From contig CANGZW010000024.1 of the NCBI GenBank assembly GCA_947458405.1, positions 1 through 36,992 of the forward strand: a DNA stretch of 36,992 nt, written 5' to 3'. Shown here piece by piece: positions 18,064 through 28,650 of the stretch. The notes beneath the pieces are model-generated. The model worked only from the letters and a program-made list of their open reading frames with translations, was not told where the DNA came from and made no database searches. The position numbers and the translations under genes are program-made. This DNA is from Leptospiraceae bacterium. GTDB lineage: Bacteria; Spirochaetota; Leptospiria; Leptospirales; Leptospiraceae. Positions within the stretch are counted from its first letter, which is position 1, and each line of letters opens with the position of its first letter.

Positions 18064-18716
18064 AAGCTTACAATTTCTGAAAAATCACATCTTTGCGATA
18101 CAAAAGAGTTTTGAGGATCTTCAGGATTTACATATCCAAGGGAAATACCAACAGCTATATTCCATTTAGAATCAATTTGTAACTCTTCTCTTATAATATC
18201 GGGATAGGCCGCAAGACTTGCCTGTGCTACAGATTCCAAACCCTCTTCACGTACTGCAATCATAATTGTTCCTAATAAGATTCCTAAATCTAAGGCAGGC
18301 CAATATCCCATTCCTTTTTCCATAATAAAGATTAAACCCACAGGAGCTCCAAAGAATCGAAAATTATCGAGTAACATTTCATTTCTTTTTTCCATATCCT
18401 TTCTATCAATTCCTAAGTGCTTGTATAAGTTAGACCCCAATTCTATCATTCTCTTTTTTAAGTAACTCGGATAATTCTCCTGATAAGGAAAATCAGGGTT
18501 ATCTTTGTTTCCAGCTAATGCATGTGATACCAATAGATCGGATAGCTTTTTTTTAGCTTCTCCCTGGACCACTAAAATTCTATAACTTTGAGCATTTTTC
18601 CAGGAAGGAGCACGCAATGATGTTTCTAGAATTCTATCTAACTTTTCTTTTTCTACGGGTTTATCCAAAAATTTGCGATTAGATCTTCTATTTTTAATTA
18701 AATCTGAGGTTAACAT
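18057..18716 (-). CDS. Nitroreductase-family FMN oxidoreductase
   Basis: A 219-aa flavoprotein of the nitroreductase family, which reduces nitro compounds, quinones or enones with NAD(P)H. The FMN phosphate-binding motif KNRRSNRKFLDKPV opens the protein. It is followed by RAPSWKNAQSYRILVV and, near the C-terminus, ALDLGILLGTIMIAVREEGL and VGISLGYVNPED. AGGA lies a short distance upstream of the ATG. It is divergent from a TetR regulator with an operator-like palindrome in between, so induction by a small electrophile or drug is a reasonable inference. The stop lies inside the end of the EamA gene. Confidence 0.87.
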   Translation of the reverse strand: MLTSDLIKNRRSNRKFLDKPVEKEKLDRILETSLRAPSWKNAQSYRILVVQGEAKKKLSDLLVSHALAGNKDNPDFPYQENYPSYLKKRMIELGSNLYKHLGIDRKDMEKRNEMLLDNFRFFGAPVGLIFIMEKGMGYWPALDLGILLGTIMIAVREEGLESVAQASLAAYPDIIREELQIDSKWNIAVGISLGYVNPEDPQNSFVSQRCDFSEIVSFY

Positions 18717-18820
18717 AGGTTTTCCTTTTTAATAAATTATTATATATTTATAGCTTTTTTATAATCCAAAATTGATTTTGAAAATAATAATAAAGTTGGA
18801 TAATTTTCAATATCTTTATG

Positions 18821-18832
18821 GACTGACCAGTC
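18821..18832. promoter_or_regulatory. TetR-type operator candidate
   Basis: GACTG-AC-CAGTC is a perfect inverted repeat lying between the divergent nitroreductase and TetR genes, 105 bases from the first and 77 from the second. It contains GACCAGTC, which resembles operators of LmrA/YxaF- and NemR-type TetR repressors as I recall them. It is conspicuously G/C-rich in an AT-rich gap. Confidence 0.5.
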
Positions 18833-18908
18833 TGTCTATGACAATTATACATTGTAAGGTTTTTTTTTAATAATAATTATAGAATTATAATATGAGGATT
18901 TAAAAAAT

Positions 18909-19484
18909 ATGAAATCAAAACCCAAAAATCGAATTTTAGAAAGAGCCAAAGTATTATTTTATGAACAGGGCTATAGTAGTACCGGGATAAATCAAATCTT
19001 ATCCGATTCAAATACAGCAAAAGCATCTTTTTATGTAAGTTATCCATCCAAAGAAGATTTAGCAAAAACTGTCCTGAGAAGTTACCAGGCTGATATACTG
19101 AAATGGATGAGAAAAATCTATAAGGAATGTGATAGCCCGGATAAATTCATAAATATATTCTCTAAGGCAGTCAAAAATCAAATTAAAAACAAAAATTCAT
19201 TCCATAGAGGATGTCCAATTGCACTTATATCAACTCATTTTCCCATGGAGTCCGGAATTATTAGAGATGAACTTGAAAAAAATTCTATCACATGGAAAAA
19301 ATTAATTTCTAAAATGATCAAGCAATGGGATAAAAAAAAGTTGCTCTTGCAAAAAGGAAATGAAGAAAAAACAGCAATGATGATTTTAAATTCATATCAG
19401 GGTGCATTAATTATGTACAATATTACAAAAGATGATTCTTACATTGATATTTTAAAAGAACAATTAAAAAGAATTATTATCTAA
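18909..19484 (+). CDS. TetR-family transcriptional regulator
   Basis: A 191-aa repressor. The N-terminal helix-turn-helix is clear: RILERAKVLFYEQGYSSTGI, then a recognition helix in ASFYVSYPSKEDLAKTVL. The C-terminal ligand domain includes FHRGCPIALISTHF, similar to the TetR subgroup of LmrA/YxaF-like repressors, which often have a Cys at this point. The single Cys there could sense electrophiles, which would fit a nitroreductase target, but that is speculation. GAGG precedes the ATG at a somewhat long distance. The stop abuts the convergent tyrS stop with no spacer or hairpin. Confidence 0.88.
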   Translation: MKSKPKNRILERAKVLFYEQGYSSTGINQILSDSNTAKASFYVSYPSKEDLAKTVLRSYQADILKWMRKIYKECDSPDKFINIFSKAVKNQIKNKNSFHRGCPIALISTHFPMESGIIRDELEKNSITWKKLISKMIKQWDKKKLLLQKGNEEKTAMMILNSYQGALIMYNITKDDSYIDILKEQLKRIII

Positions 19485-20699
19485 TCATGTGATTATTTTA
19501 ATAAATTTACCTTTTTTACCCTGTCTTACAATATACTCTTTTCCTTTTTCTAAACTTAATTTTTCATCAGAGACTTTTTCTTCATTTAAATATAAACCAC
19601 CATTCTGAACTAATCTTCGACCTTCAGATACGGATGAGAAAAATCCATTCTTAGTTAAGGTTCCAAGTAACATTGGATTTGAATCAGAAAAATAAGTCTC
19701 ATCTAAAATTAAAGTTTCTAAATTATCAGGAATTGATCTATTTTTTGTATTATGAATTTTATTCCATTCCTCTATTGCTTCCTTATTTTTATCTTCTAGA
19801 TGGAATTGATCCATAACTAATTTGGCTAATAGAGATTTAGCTTCTTTAGGATGAAGCTCATTTTTTAATACTGCTTCTTTTTTAATATTTAATTCTGTTA
19901 TTGATATATCTGTTAATAGTGTATAATAATCCCACATAAGCGAATCTGAAATAGACATTATTTTTCCAAACATATCAATGGGATCATCATTAAAACCTAT
20001 ATAATTCCCCAAGGATTTCGACATTTTTTTGACTCCATCGAGTCCGACAAGAAGAGGCATGGTAATTACAACTTGTGAAGTTTTTCCATAATCTCGTTGT
20101 AGTTCACGTCCAACAAGAAGATTGAATTTTTGATCATTCCCACCTAATTCTATATCACATTCCATAGCAACAGAATCGTACCCCTGAACTAATGGATATA
20201 GAAACTCTATGAGTGAAATTGGACTACCTGCTTTGTATCTTTTATTAAAATCATCTCTTTCTAGAAGTCTTGCAACATTGTATTTTGAACTGAGGATTAG
20301 AACATCTTCAAAATTCATTGATGAGCACCAGGATGAATTGAAGACAATCTTTGTCTTAGACTTATCTAGTATTTTAAATACCTGAGATTCATAGGTTTTA
20401 GAGTTTTCCAATACTTCATCTTTTGTAAGACGCTTTCTAGTTTCCGATTTTCCAGTAGGATCACCAATCATTGCAGTGAAATCACCCAATAAAAAATTTA
20501 CTTCATGTCCCAAATCCTGAAAATGTCTCATTTTTCGAAGTAGTACAGCATGACCTATATGTAGATCAGGTGCTGTAGGGTCAAATCCTGCTTTGATTTT
20601 TAACTTTTTGCCAGACTTTAATTTATCAATCAATTCAGGTTCGGGGATAATTTCAACGGTTCCTCTTTTAATGAGAGAAAGGGATTCTTCAATGTTCAT
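19485..20699 (-). CDS. tyrS: Tyrosyl-tRNA synthetase
   Basis: This class I enzyme charges tRNA-Tyr. It has 404 aa, normal for bacterial TyrS. The HIGH signature is at 47-50 (PDLHIGHAV), the KMSKS loop at 225-229 ([10 protein letters not shown]), and Tyr-pocket segments such as [20 protein letters not shown] lie between them. The C-terminal S4 RNA-binding domain (about 340-404) reads [20 protein letters not shown]. No T-box or other leader is seen in the 41 bases between it and the upstream sensor-kinase gene, so it may be read through from there. Confidence 0.97.
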   Translation of the reverse strand: MNIEESLSLIKRGTVEIIPEPELIDKLKSGKKLKIKAGFDPTAPDLHIGHAVLLRKMRHFQDLGHEVNFLLGDFTAMIGDPTGKSETRKRLTKDEVLENSKTYESQVFKILDKSKTKIVFNSSWCSSMNFEDVLILSSKYNVARLLERDDFNKRYKAGSPISLIEFLYPLVQGYDSVAMECDIELGGNDQKFNLLVGRELQRDYGKTSQVVITMPLLVGLDGVKKMSKSLGNYIGFNDDPIDMFGKIMSISDSLMWDYYTLLTDISITELNIKKEAVLKNELHPKEAKSLLAKLVMDQFHLEDKNKEAIEEWNKIHNTKNRSIPDNLETLILDETYFSDSNPMLLGTLTKNGFFSSVSEGRRLVQNGGLYLNEEKVSDEKLSLEKGKEYIVRQGKKGKFIKIIT

Positions 20700-20740
20700 T
20701 ATTCTAGGCTTAAGGAATACTCAATGTGAGCAACTTTTTT

Positions 20741-23641
20741 TTATGATTGTGAAAATCCAAATTTTACTCGAAAAATTGTTTTACCCGGAATACTTTGAAC
20801 ATCAATAGAACCTTTTTGCTTTTCCATGATTTGCTTACAAATATGAAGACCAAGTCCAGTTCCCTCTCCGGCTTTTTTTGTTGTAAAGAGAGGTTCAAAA
20901 ATCTTATCTTGTATTTCTTCAGGAATACCTGGACCGTAATCTTCTATTTCGACTAACATTCCTTTTTTCTCATTTTCAATGAGTGACTTAACAGTAATAC
21001 AAATTTTTCCAATTCCACCCATTGCCTGGATAGAATTATGAATTAAATTAGTCCATACTTGATTTAATTCATCAGGAAAACAATAAACCTCAGGTAGATT
21101 CTTTTCAAAATCTTTTATTATTTCAATACCATGCTTTGTATAATTGTCATAGATAGTCAAGACCGTTTCTATTCCATTTGGTATATTACTTAATACCATC
21201 TTTCCACTTGAATCGTGATGGGTATAATTTTTTAATGCATAAACAATTTTGGCTGTTTTATCAACGGCTGTCTCGATCATTTTTATCTTTAGTCTAAGTC
21301 CTGCCAAATTAAATATCAACTTTAAGATATCGCCAACTCTTGGGTGTCTCCATAATATATTGTATTTTGCAGGTAGTTCAGTAATTTTTAAGGAGATCAT
21401 AGTATCTGAAATTTCAGAGGAATGACTTATCCTTTCCGATTCAAGATAGGCCATCATCTGTTTTCTTATTTTTCGTTCATCTTTTGTTGATATTGAATTT
21501 TGTGTATTACCAACTTCTCCTATCAAATTTTCTACAATTTTCATTATATTTGGCTCTAAATCTCTAATTATATCAGGAGCATTTTTAATTATTTCATCTA
21601 GTGATGTATTGATATTTCCCGCAGATGCTTTTATAGCTCCTATAGGAGTATTTATTTCATGTGCTACACCTGCAACCATTTGACCTAAAGCCGCCATCTT
21701 TTCTGACTGTATTAAATTATTTTGAGACTTTTTTAAATCTAATAAAGTATTTTCAGCTTTCTCTTTTAACATCACCAATTCTTTTTTTGCCTCTTCGCTC
21801 TTTTGAATTAAATTTGAATTATTAATAACACCCGTTATTTGTTCAGCAATTATCGATAGATGTAATAAATCTGATTTTTTTAATTTAAATTTATCAAATG
21901 AAAAGAAATCTATAATTGCGATAGGAACTCTATTTAAAACTAAAGGGACAAAAATAATTGATTTTGAATTTAATAATTCGATTAATTTATTTTCCTCTGG
22001 AAGTTTTGATTTTCTATTAAGTTTTCTTAACCAAAAAACTTTTTTATTTTTTAAAGATGCAAGGTGTACTCCAATATCTAAATTAATTGGAATATTTAAT
22101 TTTTTAATTTCTTCTCTATAAGTTTCATTTATACCTTCAGGTAAAATAAGATATTGTGGTACGAGGTACTCGTTATAGGAATCTATATTATATAATATAA
22201 AGTAATTTATATTATATTTAAATTGTATATATTTTTGAAATTTATCTAAAATTACATTTATATCTAAATTTTCATTTAAATCCTTAGATAATAAATTCAA
22301 ATTTTCTAATTCTACCTTCTGAAGGGATAGCTCTAAATGTATTTCTTCTAATTTTTTTGTCCTATCTGCAACTTTATCTTCTAGACTCTTAGCGAGTTCT
22401 TCTATAATTTCTTTTGTAGTTTCAATCTCTTTCACGGTCTTTGAATTTTTTTGAGCTAAAATTATAGCCTGAAATAAAATAAAAATACAGATAGCAAAGT
22501 GAATTATTCTAGCTGTATGTATTATGCTATTATAATTTAATATATCATTCAATAAACAAACAACTAATAAACTTGAACTAATTAATATTTTATTTCTGAT
22601 TTCATTATTCCGATCAATCCCGAATACTAGAAAATAATAGGCTTCTAACGAAAATAAAATACAAATAAACTGATATACATACGTAAATTTAGTAAATATT
22701 AAAGAATCTAAAAATAAAATTGAAAAACCAGATAAAATCAACAGTGTATAAAAAATATTTTTTAAACCTTTATTGATTTTTAAATTAAAAAGGGTTTTTA
22801 GATATAGATTAATAAATACGCTACCTAAGATAATTGATAAATATTCAAATTTAATCAAGGCGTTATAATTGAAAATATCAAATATTTTTAGTATAATAGT
22901 TTGCCCCTGCATAATTGGACGCAGAGAAAAAATAAAGCAAAGTAGAGAAAAATATAAGTTATATTTATCAGATTTTTTATAGATATATAGAAAAAAGTGA
23001 TACAAAGCGGTAATTAATAATGCACCAAAAAAAAATAAATCCTTTGCTAGATCTAAATCTTTCATTTTATCAATAGCAGATGATTTACCAAAATATATAG
23101 TTTCTGTTAATCCTCCTCTCTGATTATGAAAATTAGAAACTCTAATTAGTATATCCAGTTTTTTACTAGATATATTTCCTAAATTTATATAAGTCCCAGA
23201 GTGATACGGAATTGTTTCCTCTCTTACACTGCCAATTTTTCCACCCTTAAAAACTAATTTTCCATTGATTTCGATTTCATAGGAAGTATTAAAATATTTA
23301 GTAAAAAGGCTATATTCCCCAGGACTTGCTAAATTTATAGATAATAGATAAGTACCTATTCCTAGAGGAGAAATTTTTTCTGTTTCTCTAAATGTATTCC
23401 AAAATCCAGGAACATAAATAAGTCCATCAGGATTTATAGGTGGATTTAAGTATAAATCTTTTTGATAGATAAATTTTTCCAAAAAATAGTTCCAATGTCC
23501 ACTTAATTTGACTATTTCTTGTTTTTCAAAATCAATCTCTTCTAAATCCAGAATTCCATTTTTTGGAGAAATTTCCTCAGTTTGTCTACAATTAAAAATA
23601 TTTATTAATAATATAACTATAATTAGTAAGAATTTTTTCAT
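20741..23641 (-). CDS. 7TM-DISM hybrid sensor histidine kinase with expanded DHp region
   Basis: A 966-aa membrane sensor. The N-terminus has a lipoprotein-like signal ([15 protein letters not shown], Cys18). An extracytoplasmic jelly-roll domain (about 25-190, with [20 protein letters not shown] and [14 protein letters not shown]) resembles 7TMR-DISM extracellular domains. Seven membrane helices (about 201-397) follow, then a coiled coil, a GAF-like domain (about 455-620) and a second coil. The kinase core has the H-box [16 protein letters not shown] with His661, and an ATPase with the N-box [11 protein letters not shown] (Asn869), YGPGIP and [12 protein letters not shown]. The His-to-Asn distance of 208 residues is about twice the usual; the extra part is a helical, charged region (about 700-790). 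No receiver is attached, so a separate REC protein must accept the phosphate. Confidence 0.9.
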   Translation of the reverse strand: MKKFLLIIVILLINIFNCRQTEEISPKNGILDLEEIDFEKQEIVKLSGHWNYFLEKFIYQKDLYLNPPINPDGLIYVPGFWNTFRETEKISPLGIGTYLLSINLASPGEYSLFTKYFNTSYEIEINGKLVFKGGKIGSVREETIPYHSGTYINLGNISSKKLDILIRVSNFHNQRGGLTETIYFGKSSAIDKMKDLDLAKDLFFFGALLITALYHFFLYIYKKSDKYNLYFSLLCFIFSLRPIMQGQTIILKIFDIFNYNALIKFEYLSIILGSVFINLYLKTLFNLKINKGLKNIFYTLLILSGFSILFLDSLIFTKFTYVYQFICILFSLEAYYFLVFGIDRNNEIRNKILISSSLLVVCLLNDILNYNSIIHTARIIHFAICIFILFQAIILAQKNSKTVKEIETTKEIIEELAKSLEDKVADRTKKLEEIHLELSLQKVELENLNLLSKDLNENLDINVILDKFQKYIQFKYNINYFILYNIDSYNEYLVPQYLILPEGINETYREEIKKLNIPINLDIGVHLASLKNKKVFWLRKLNRKSKLPEENKLIELLNSKSIIFVPLVLNRVPIAIIDFFSFDKFKLKKSDLLHLSIIAEQITGVINNSNLIQKSEEAKKELVMLKEKAENTLLDLKKSQNNLIQSEKMAALGQMVAGVAHEINTPIGAIKASAGNINTSLDEIIKNAPDIIRDLEPNIMKIVENLIGEVGNTQNSISTKDERKIRKQMMAYLESERISHSSEISDTMISLKITELPAKYNILWRHPRVGDILKLIFNLAGLRLKIKMIETAVDKTAKIVYALKNYTHHDSSGKMVLSNIPNGIETVLTIYDNYTKHGIEIIKDFEKNLPEVYCFPDELNQVWTNLIHNSIQAMGGIGKICITVKSLIENEKKGMLVEIEDYGPGIPEEIQDKIFEPLFTTKKAGEGTGLGLHICKQIMEKQKGSIDVQSIPGKTIFRVKFGFSQS

Positions 23642-23700
23642 GTTTTTAAAGAATCATCAGTGAGAAGATTATTAATAAATTATTCTCCAAAATAATATTG

Positions 23701-23737
23701 CGATATTTATAAATAAATAAAACTATTTTAAATATCG
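23701..23737. other. Weak inverted repeat in the glycosyltransferase-kinase gap
   Basis: CGATATTTA (23701-23709) and TAAATATCG (23729-23737) form 9-bp arms around a 19-base A/T-rich loop. The site lies between the stop of the GT39-like gene and the start of the sensor kinase, both on the minus strand. It could be a weak terminator or an operator; composition alone could also produce it. I see nothing else in this 196-base gap. Confidence 0.25.
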
Positions 23738-23837
23738 TTATTTTACATAACAGGTTAGACAGGATTAATATTCATTTATAATTAGAAAAAGGCAAGAATT
23801 TTTTTGTAAATTAAAATAGAGCAAGTAATATTATTAA

Positions 23838-25457
23838 TTATTGAGATATATCAGGTCTTGTCCTAGTTAAATCATAAATAAACCCCGTAATTGTTGGATC
23901 TTTTAATAGAGCTCGTTCTTTACTCACATCGCAACCTAATTTACAAATATATTTTCCATCTAGATAATTTTTGAGATAAGACATATACAAAGGAAATTCA
24001 ATATATGGAGTAACGAAATATTTTGCCCCTTCCTTTCTATATCCCTCTATTTCATTTTCTAAAAGCCTTTGTTGTTTTTCTGAAATATTGGTTGTTAAAA
24101 AAGTAAACCCCGCTGGAATTATCATTTGAAATCCTTTTCTCTCAGAAAAGTAAAAAACTTCAGTTCTAGGTGTGTTATCTGCTACTATAATTAAATCATC
24201 TTTATTTGAAATTTTATTTAGCTCTTCTGCAAATTTTGGATAAAATTTATCCTGATGCAATCTACTTTTTACTTTTAAGGCCGAGAAAGGTATTATTAAA
24301 ATTATTAATACTACTATAATATTCTTATATAATTCTTTTTCCATTTCAAAAATCACTCTTATAAAATAGGAAGCTATTATTATACATGGTATCTCAATGG
24401 GTAATTGGTAGTATTCATGAGCAAGATTAGGAGCTATAAACGTTAAAATAAAAATTAAAAATCCAACAAACCAATAAAAAAATACCCAAATGTTTGATTT
24501 ATACAGTATAGATTTATGGTCTTTGGAAAATAAATTTTTAAATAAAAGTATTACACCAAAAACGAAAAAAATGAATACAACTAATGCCAGATGATATTCA
24601 GCAATACTAATTAAGAATATACTTTTCCATGTCGATAGATTTTTCATAAGTTCAATATAATATTCCCAAGCATCTGCACTATAATACATACTCATAATTC
24701 TCTTATCCACTATTGAGTCAGAAGGAAAGAGGACAGGGTGTAAGAAATACCAATAAACAGAGGGAATAAATGATAATATTGCAAACATGTATGATGAACT
24801 TCGTCTAAATAAATTTAATCCTCTCTTGTCATACATTAAATAAAAAATCGGTAATAACATATATATTGTAGGAATTTTTATTAATAAAGTTAAGGCTGTT
24901 AATATAATGGAGTAAAAAAAATATTTTTTATTATCTTCTATGATATATAAAGAAAAAGTGTATATCATTGAAACTGATAAAAGAAGCATAAGTGGCTCAA
25001 GCATAAACACACGAGAATAGTATATAGATAAAGGTAGTATAGAATAAAAGAGTATAGATAATAATGCTGTTGGTTTATCAAAAAATAATAAAACTAATTT
25101 ATATAAAATAAAAAATGTTCCAAGAGAGAAAAAGAGAGAAAGTATTCTACCCAACCAATCATGAAATCCAAATATCTTATACAAACATGCAACTAAAAAA
25201 GGATAAATTTGAAATTCAGATACATTTTTATAATTTAAAATATCAAGCCTTGGATTAAAAAGATCATAACCATTTTCATAAAAATATTTAGCAAAGGATG
25301 CAGTATAGGTTTGGCGAAAATGATGATAATCACTGAGTTCATTTGTGATTCCAATGAATCTCACACCAAGAAAAAGTAAAAAAATAATTATTAATGAGTA
25401 CGAATTTAATAAATTTCTTATTTTTGGAGAGGATAGTAGATTTGAGATTGTAATCAT
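23838..25457 (-). CDS. GT39-like membrane glycosyltransferase (PMT/ArnT superfamily)
   Basis: A 539-aa polytopic GT-C fold protein with about ten to twelve hydrophobic helices in the first 390 residues and a soluble C-terminal part. After the first helix comes the acidic luminal loop NELSDYHHFRQTYTASF, which in this superfamily holds the catalytic Asp/Glu. YSRVFMLEPLMLLLS matches the second conserved loop of PMT_2 proteins. Such enzymes take sugars from polyprenyl-phosphate donors and add them to lipids, glycans or proteins at the outer face of the inner membrane. The acceptor is unknown. No clear ribosome site precedes the ATG. The ankyrin gene lies 53 bases upstream on the same strand. Confidence 0.82.
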   Translation of the reverse strand: MITISNLLSSPKIRNLLNSYSLIIIFLLFLGVRFIGITNELSDYHHFRQTYTASFAKYFYENGYDLFNPRLDILNYKNVSEFQIYPFLVACLYKIFGFHDWLGRILSLFFSLGTFFILYKLVLLFFDKPTALLSILFYSILPLSIYYSRVFMLEPLMLLLSVSMIYTFSLYIIEDNKKYFFYSIILTALTLLIKIPTIYMLLPIFYLMYDKRGLNLFRRSSSYMFAILSFIPSVYWYFLHPVLFPSDSIVDKRIMSMYYSADAWEYYIELMKNLSTWKSIFLISIAEYHLALVVFIFFVFGVILLFKNLFSKDHKSILYKSNIWVFFYWFVGFLIFILTFIAPNLAHEYYQLPIEIPCIIIASYFIRVIFEMEKELYKNIIVVLIILIIPFSALKVKSRLHQDKFYPKFAEELNKISNKDDLIIVADNTPRTEVFYFSERKGFQMIIPAGFTFLTTNISEKQQRLLENEIEGYRKEGAKYFVTPYIEFPLYMSYLKNYLDGKYICKLGCDVSKERALLKDPTITGFIYDLTRTRPDISQ

Positions 25458-25510
25458 AGGAGTACAACCAAGAAAACCCGAAAAGGTTCCATCGGATAGC
25501 CTTTTTTTAA

Positions 25511-26830
25511 TTATTCGGGAGTGCCACCAAGAGGATCTTTCGATTCAGTTTCCTCTACTTCTGACTTAATTTCCATACCTTCTTCCTTTACTTCAGGAGG
25601 AGTTTTAACCTCTTCGATAACTTCCCCATTGATAAATTTACGAACAAATAAATCTTCGTTTTCTAATTTTGTTTTAATGATCTCTTCTAATTGTGTAAAT
25701 CCAGAGGCTCTAGACCAGGTTAGAGCTGTGTGTCCATTTGAGTCTTTTAGATCAGGGTCTGCACCTTTTTCTAATAATTTTATAACAGCAGAATCATTTC
25801 CCTTAATAACAGCTTTTATTAATGCAGTATTCCCATATATATCTTGATGGTTTATATTGCTTCCTTTATCAATTAAATACTCTATTAATTCATGATTTCC
25901 AGAATTTACAGCTTCCAATAAAGGAGTGTTCAACTCAGAATCCTTAATATTTACATCAGTTCCCCTTAAGAAAAATAAGTCGATAATTGGTTTATGGCCT
26001 AGAGCACAGGCAATGAGAATTGGATGCTGCTTTTCTTTATAATAAGTAGCACCATCCTCCAATAATAAGCTAACAATCTCTACATTTCCAGAAATACATG
26101 AATATATAATTGGAGACTTCTCTTCATTATTCTTTTCATTTGGATTTGCCCCATATTCTAAAAGTAATTTAGTTACTGTGAAATTTGAATTAATAATTGA
26201 ATAGATTAAAGGAGTATTGCCACTTGAATCTTTTGTATTTGGATCACAACCATTTTCCAATAAGACTCGTAATACATCCCACTTTCCTAAAGATGCGGAT
26301 AGTGTTACAGGTGTTTCTAATTTTTTATTTAAAACAGTAGTCCTTGCTGAGTTTTTAATTAAAAATTCAGCCACCTCTGAAGATCCACTTCTACAGGCTT
26401 TGTGCAATAAAGAATCATCATCTTTATCCTTATCATTCATATCTGCTTTGTATTTATAAAGTAACTTTAAGATATTTAAATGCCCCTTCTCTGCAGAGTA
26501 ACAGGCGGCTGTTTTGTGCTGAGAATCACGTGCATTTACAACAGGTTTGATTTTTAGTAAAATTTCGGCTACGTCCAAATTATCGAGAATAGCGGCAATC
26601 ATCAACGGTGTAATACCACCTACTCCAACTATATCAGTCTTCGCACCTTTTTTAATTAAAGTTTTAAATATAGTTATGTCTTTTAATTTAATACTTTTCA
26701 TAAGTGCTGTTAACCCATGACCATCTACTGAATCAATAGGAGCACCATTTGCAAGTGACCATTCAACTCTTTCTATATCCCCGGAGGATACTGCATTTAG
26801 AAATTCTTCACTTGCTTCTGTATTTACCAT
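25511..26830 (-). CDS. Ankyrin-repeat protein (about 12 repeats)
   Basis: A 439-aa protein made almost entirely of 33-residue ankyrin repeats, about twelve in a row from residue 8 to about 400. Examples are NTPLLEAVNSGNHELIEYLI and NTALIKAVIKGNDSAVIKLL, with the usual G-A-D/N-x-N turn. A charged, Glu-rich tail (about 400-439) follows. There is no signal peptide, so it is probably cytoplasmic. Ankyrins bind proteins; the partner is unknown. I chose the ATG at 26830 because AGGGA lies just before it; the frame also contains an ATG at 26842 without such a site. It is divergent from bioB. Confidence 0.88.
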   Translation of the reverse strand: MVNTEASEEFLNAVSSGDIERVEWSLANGAPIDSVDGHGLTALMKSIKLKDITIFKTLIKKGAKTDIVGVGGITPLMIAAILDNLDVAEILLKIKPVVNARDSQHKTAACYSAEKGHLNILKLLYKYKADMNDKDKDDDSLLHKACRSGSSEVAEFLIKNSARTTVLNKKLETPVTLSASLGKWDVLRVLLENGCDPNTKDSSGNTPLIYSIINSNFTVTKLLLEYGANPNEKNNEEKSPIIYSCISGNVEIVSLLLEDGATYYKEKQHPILIACALGHKPIIDLFFLRGTDVNIKDSELNTPLLEAVNSGNHELIEYLIDKGSNINHQDIYGNTALIKAVIKGNDSAVIKLLEKGADPDLKDSNGHTALTWSRASGFTQLEEIIKTKLENEDLFVRKFINGEVIEEVKTPPEVKEEGMEIKSEVEETESKDPLGGTPE

Positions 26831-26915
26831 ATTTTCCCTCATTTCAAACTATCGGTAAATATACAAAAAAAGAAAAATGAATTGAAGTGTTCTAATAGGA
26901 AAAAAACATAAATCC

Positions 26916-27986
26916 ATGCAAACCCAAACCATTGAAAATCCTTTCAATCAGTCGAAAATTCCTAGCCTAATCAATGAATCTGAAGCTCTTTCTATTTTAT
27001 CAGGAAAAACTCCTCTTTTAGAAGCAGTTTGGTCAGCGAATAAACCCCGTGAAGAATTTTTTGGAAAGAAAGTTAGGATTCACATTTTAGACAATATTAA
27101 AAATGGGCACTGCCCCGAAGATTGTGGCTATTGTGCCCAAAGAAAAAATGGAAACTCAGGCATCCAGGAATACACTTTAAAAAACCCCGATGAGATTTTT
27201 GAATCTGCCAAGAAAGCCAAAGAATCGGGTGCGTATAGATTTTGCATGGTAACAGCCGGAACTGGTCCAAATAAGAACGCCATTGGCTCACTCTCATCAA
27301 CGATAAAAAGAATATCAGAAGAGTTAGGTATGAAAGTATGTTTATCTGCTGGGATTTTGGATAACGAAAAAGCCATGGTATTAAAAGAAGCTGGACTTGA
27401 TCGTTATAATCACAACTTAAATACTTCTGAATCACATTATGGAGAAATTTGTACTACACATACATTTTCCGATCGCATAAATACTTTAAAAGCGATGAAC
27501 GATGTAGGTGTTGGATTATGTAGTGGTGTAATTGTTGGTATGGGAGAAAGCTTTGAGGATATAATCAATGTAGCATTCAAATTAAAAGAATTAAAAGTTA
27601 TTTCAATTCCAATTAATTTTTTTATTCAAGTGGCAGGGCATGCAATAAAGAATCCAAATACACTAACTCCTGAGTATTGCATTCGACTTCTTTGTGTATT
27701 TCGATTAATCAATCCCGATTCTGAAATTAGAGTGGCAGCTGGCAGGGAGGGTCACCTAAGATCTTTGCAGTCCATGTCGTTAATGATAGCTAATTCTTTA
27801 TTTGCATCTGGATACTTGAATATAAAAGGAAGTGATATAAATCAAACAATTCAAATGATTAATGATTGTGGGTATGAAGCAGATTTTGATAGTCATGAGG
27901 GTAATATGATCTATGAAAAGACAGATATTTATTCAGAGGATAATATTAAAAATTTATATAAATACAAAAAATCCATACCATCTTAA
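26916..27986 (+). CDS. bioB: Biotin synthase
   Basis: This radical-SAM enzyme inserts sulfur into dethiobiotin to make biotin. The 356-aa protein has the [4Fe-4S] motif [12 protein letters not shown] with Cys66, Cys70 and Cys73. [29 protein letters not shown] and AGREGHLRS are further BioB signatures, the last holding the Arg that ligates the [2Fe-2S] cluster. No other bio gene is in the window. The ribosome site is weak (AGGA rather far from the ATG). I see no BirA- or BioR-type operator in the 85-base divergent gap, although the eye can miss one. A hairpin terminator follows. Confidence 0.96.
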   Translation: MQTQTIENPFNQSKIPSLINESEALSILSGKTPLLEAVWSANKPREEFFGKKVRIHILDNIKNGHCPEDCGYCAQRKNGNSGIQEYTLKNPDEIFESAKKAKESGAYRFCMVTAGTGPNKNAIGSLSSTIKRISEELGMKVCLSAGILDNEKAMVLKEAGLDRYNHNLNTSESHYGEICTTHTFSDRINTLKAMNDVGVGLCSGVIVGMGESFEDIINVAFKLKELKVISIPINFFIQVAGHAIKNPNTLTPEYCIRLLCVFRLINPDSEIRVAAGREGHLRSLQSMSLMIANSLFASGYLNIKGSDINQTIQMINDCGYEADFDSHEGNMIYEKTDIYSEDNIKNLYKYKKSIPS

Positions 27987-27992
27987 TACCAA

Positions 27993-28013
27993 TCGGGAAT
28001 TTTAGATTCCCGA
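27993..28013. terminator. Bidirectional hairpin terminator after bioB
   Basis: TCGGGAAT and ATTCCCGA form a perfect 8-bp stem with loop TTTAG, followed by a T-rich ACTTTTATT. It lies between the convergent stops of bioB (27986) and the YbjN-like gene (28021). Confidence 0.7.
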
Positions 28014-28020
28014 AATACTT

Positions 28021-28473
28021 TTATTCTCCCTCTTTTTTTAAATCTTCATTCAATTCAGATAAAAGAGGAAGACATAACTTTAGAACTTTTTGAATAAGAT
28101 TATCTGCCATTCCAAATAAACTTTCGGCATCAAAAAAATCATCCTTTGCAGTATAAGTATATGAAAATAAAATCATACGTGATTCAGACTCCACAATCAC
28201 ACGTAGAATATCTGAGGATAACATCCATTCATTCGCCATATAAAAATACTCTTCCAACTTTTCATCATCCCAAAATTCATCCGAAATACAAGTTATAAGT
28301 GTATAGGGAGTTTCCTCTAAATTTATATTAATATTTATTTCACCCAAATCTGTATTTAAAACTAAACCATAAAAAATATCATTTTCATCTTCTTCAATTT
28401 TTTCCCACTCAAAAGTTGTCGAATTAGTGCGTAAAAAGGAATCAATTTTAATGATTTTATCCTGTCTTTTCAT
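28021..28473 (-). CDS. YbjN-like or secretion-chaperone-like small protein
   Basis: A 150-aa acidic cytoplasmic protein. Its pattern of strands and a last helix resembles the YbjN / type III secretion-chaperone-like fold: YFYMANEWMLSSDILRVIVE, then MILFSYTYTAKDDFFDAESL, then a helix GMADNLIQKVLKLCLPLL. This is recognised from layout only, and no residue signature is decisive. There is no signal peptide or catalytic motif. It stands as a single gene, with an AT-rich gap upstream and a hairpin terminator downstream. Confidence 0.6.
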   Translation of the reverse strand: MKRQDKIIKIDSFLRTNSTTFEWEKIEEDENDIFYGLVLNTDLGEINININLEETPYTLITCISDEFWDDEKLEEYFYMANEWMLSSDILRVIVESESRMILFSYTYTAKDDFFDAESLFGMADNLIQKVLKLCLPLLSELNEDLKKEGE

Positions 28474-28650
28474 AAAATTTCATTTTCTCCATTTATCAAA
28501 CTATTTACTTGATTATTTAAAAGCTGAATATGAAATATCTTCAAATATCAACTTTTTTAGTTATATTTTGTTTGAATATAGTTTGAACTTATGTATAAAT
28601 ATGCAAGTATTTTGTAACTATTTTTCAATTATTTTTAAGAATAATTTATT

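Noticed and set aside
20700-20740. T-box or other leader regulation of tyrS.
   Set aside because: Only 41 bases separate it from the kinase gene, too short for a T-box, and no such motif is seen; the lysS gap of 4 bases excludes it there as well.
25481-25505. Hairpin AAAAGG/CCTTTT followed by a T-run on the plus strand, resembling an intrinsic terminator.
   Set aside because: No plus-strand gene ends there, and in the minus direction of the ankyrin-GT39 pair the T-run falls on the wrong side; the 6-bp stem is weak.
27097-27435. 112-aa and 82-aa minus-strand ORFs inside bioB.
   Set aside because: They are antisense shadows of a highly conserved enzyme gene, with no independent coding signs.
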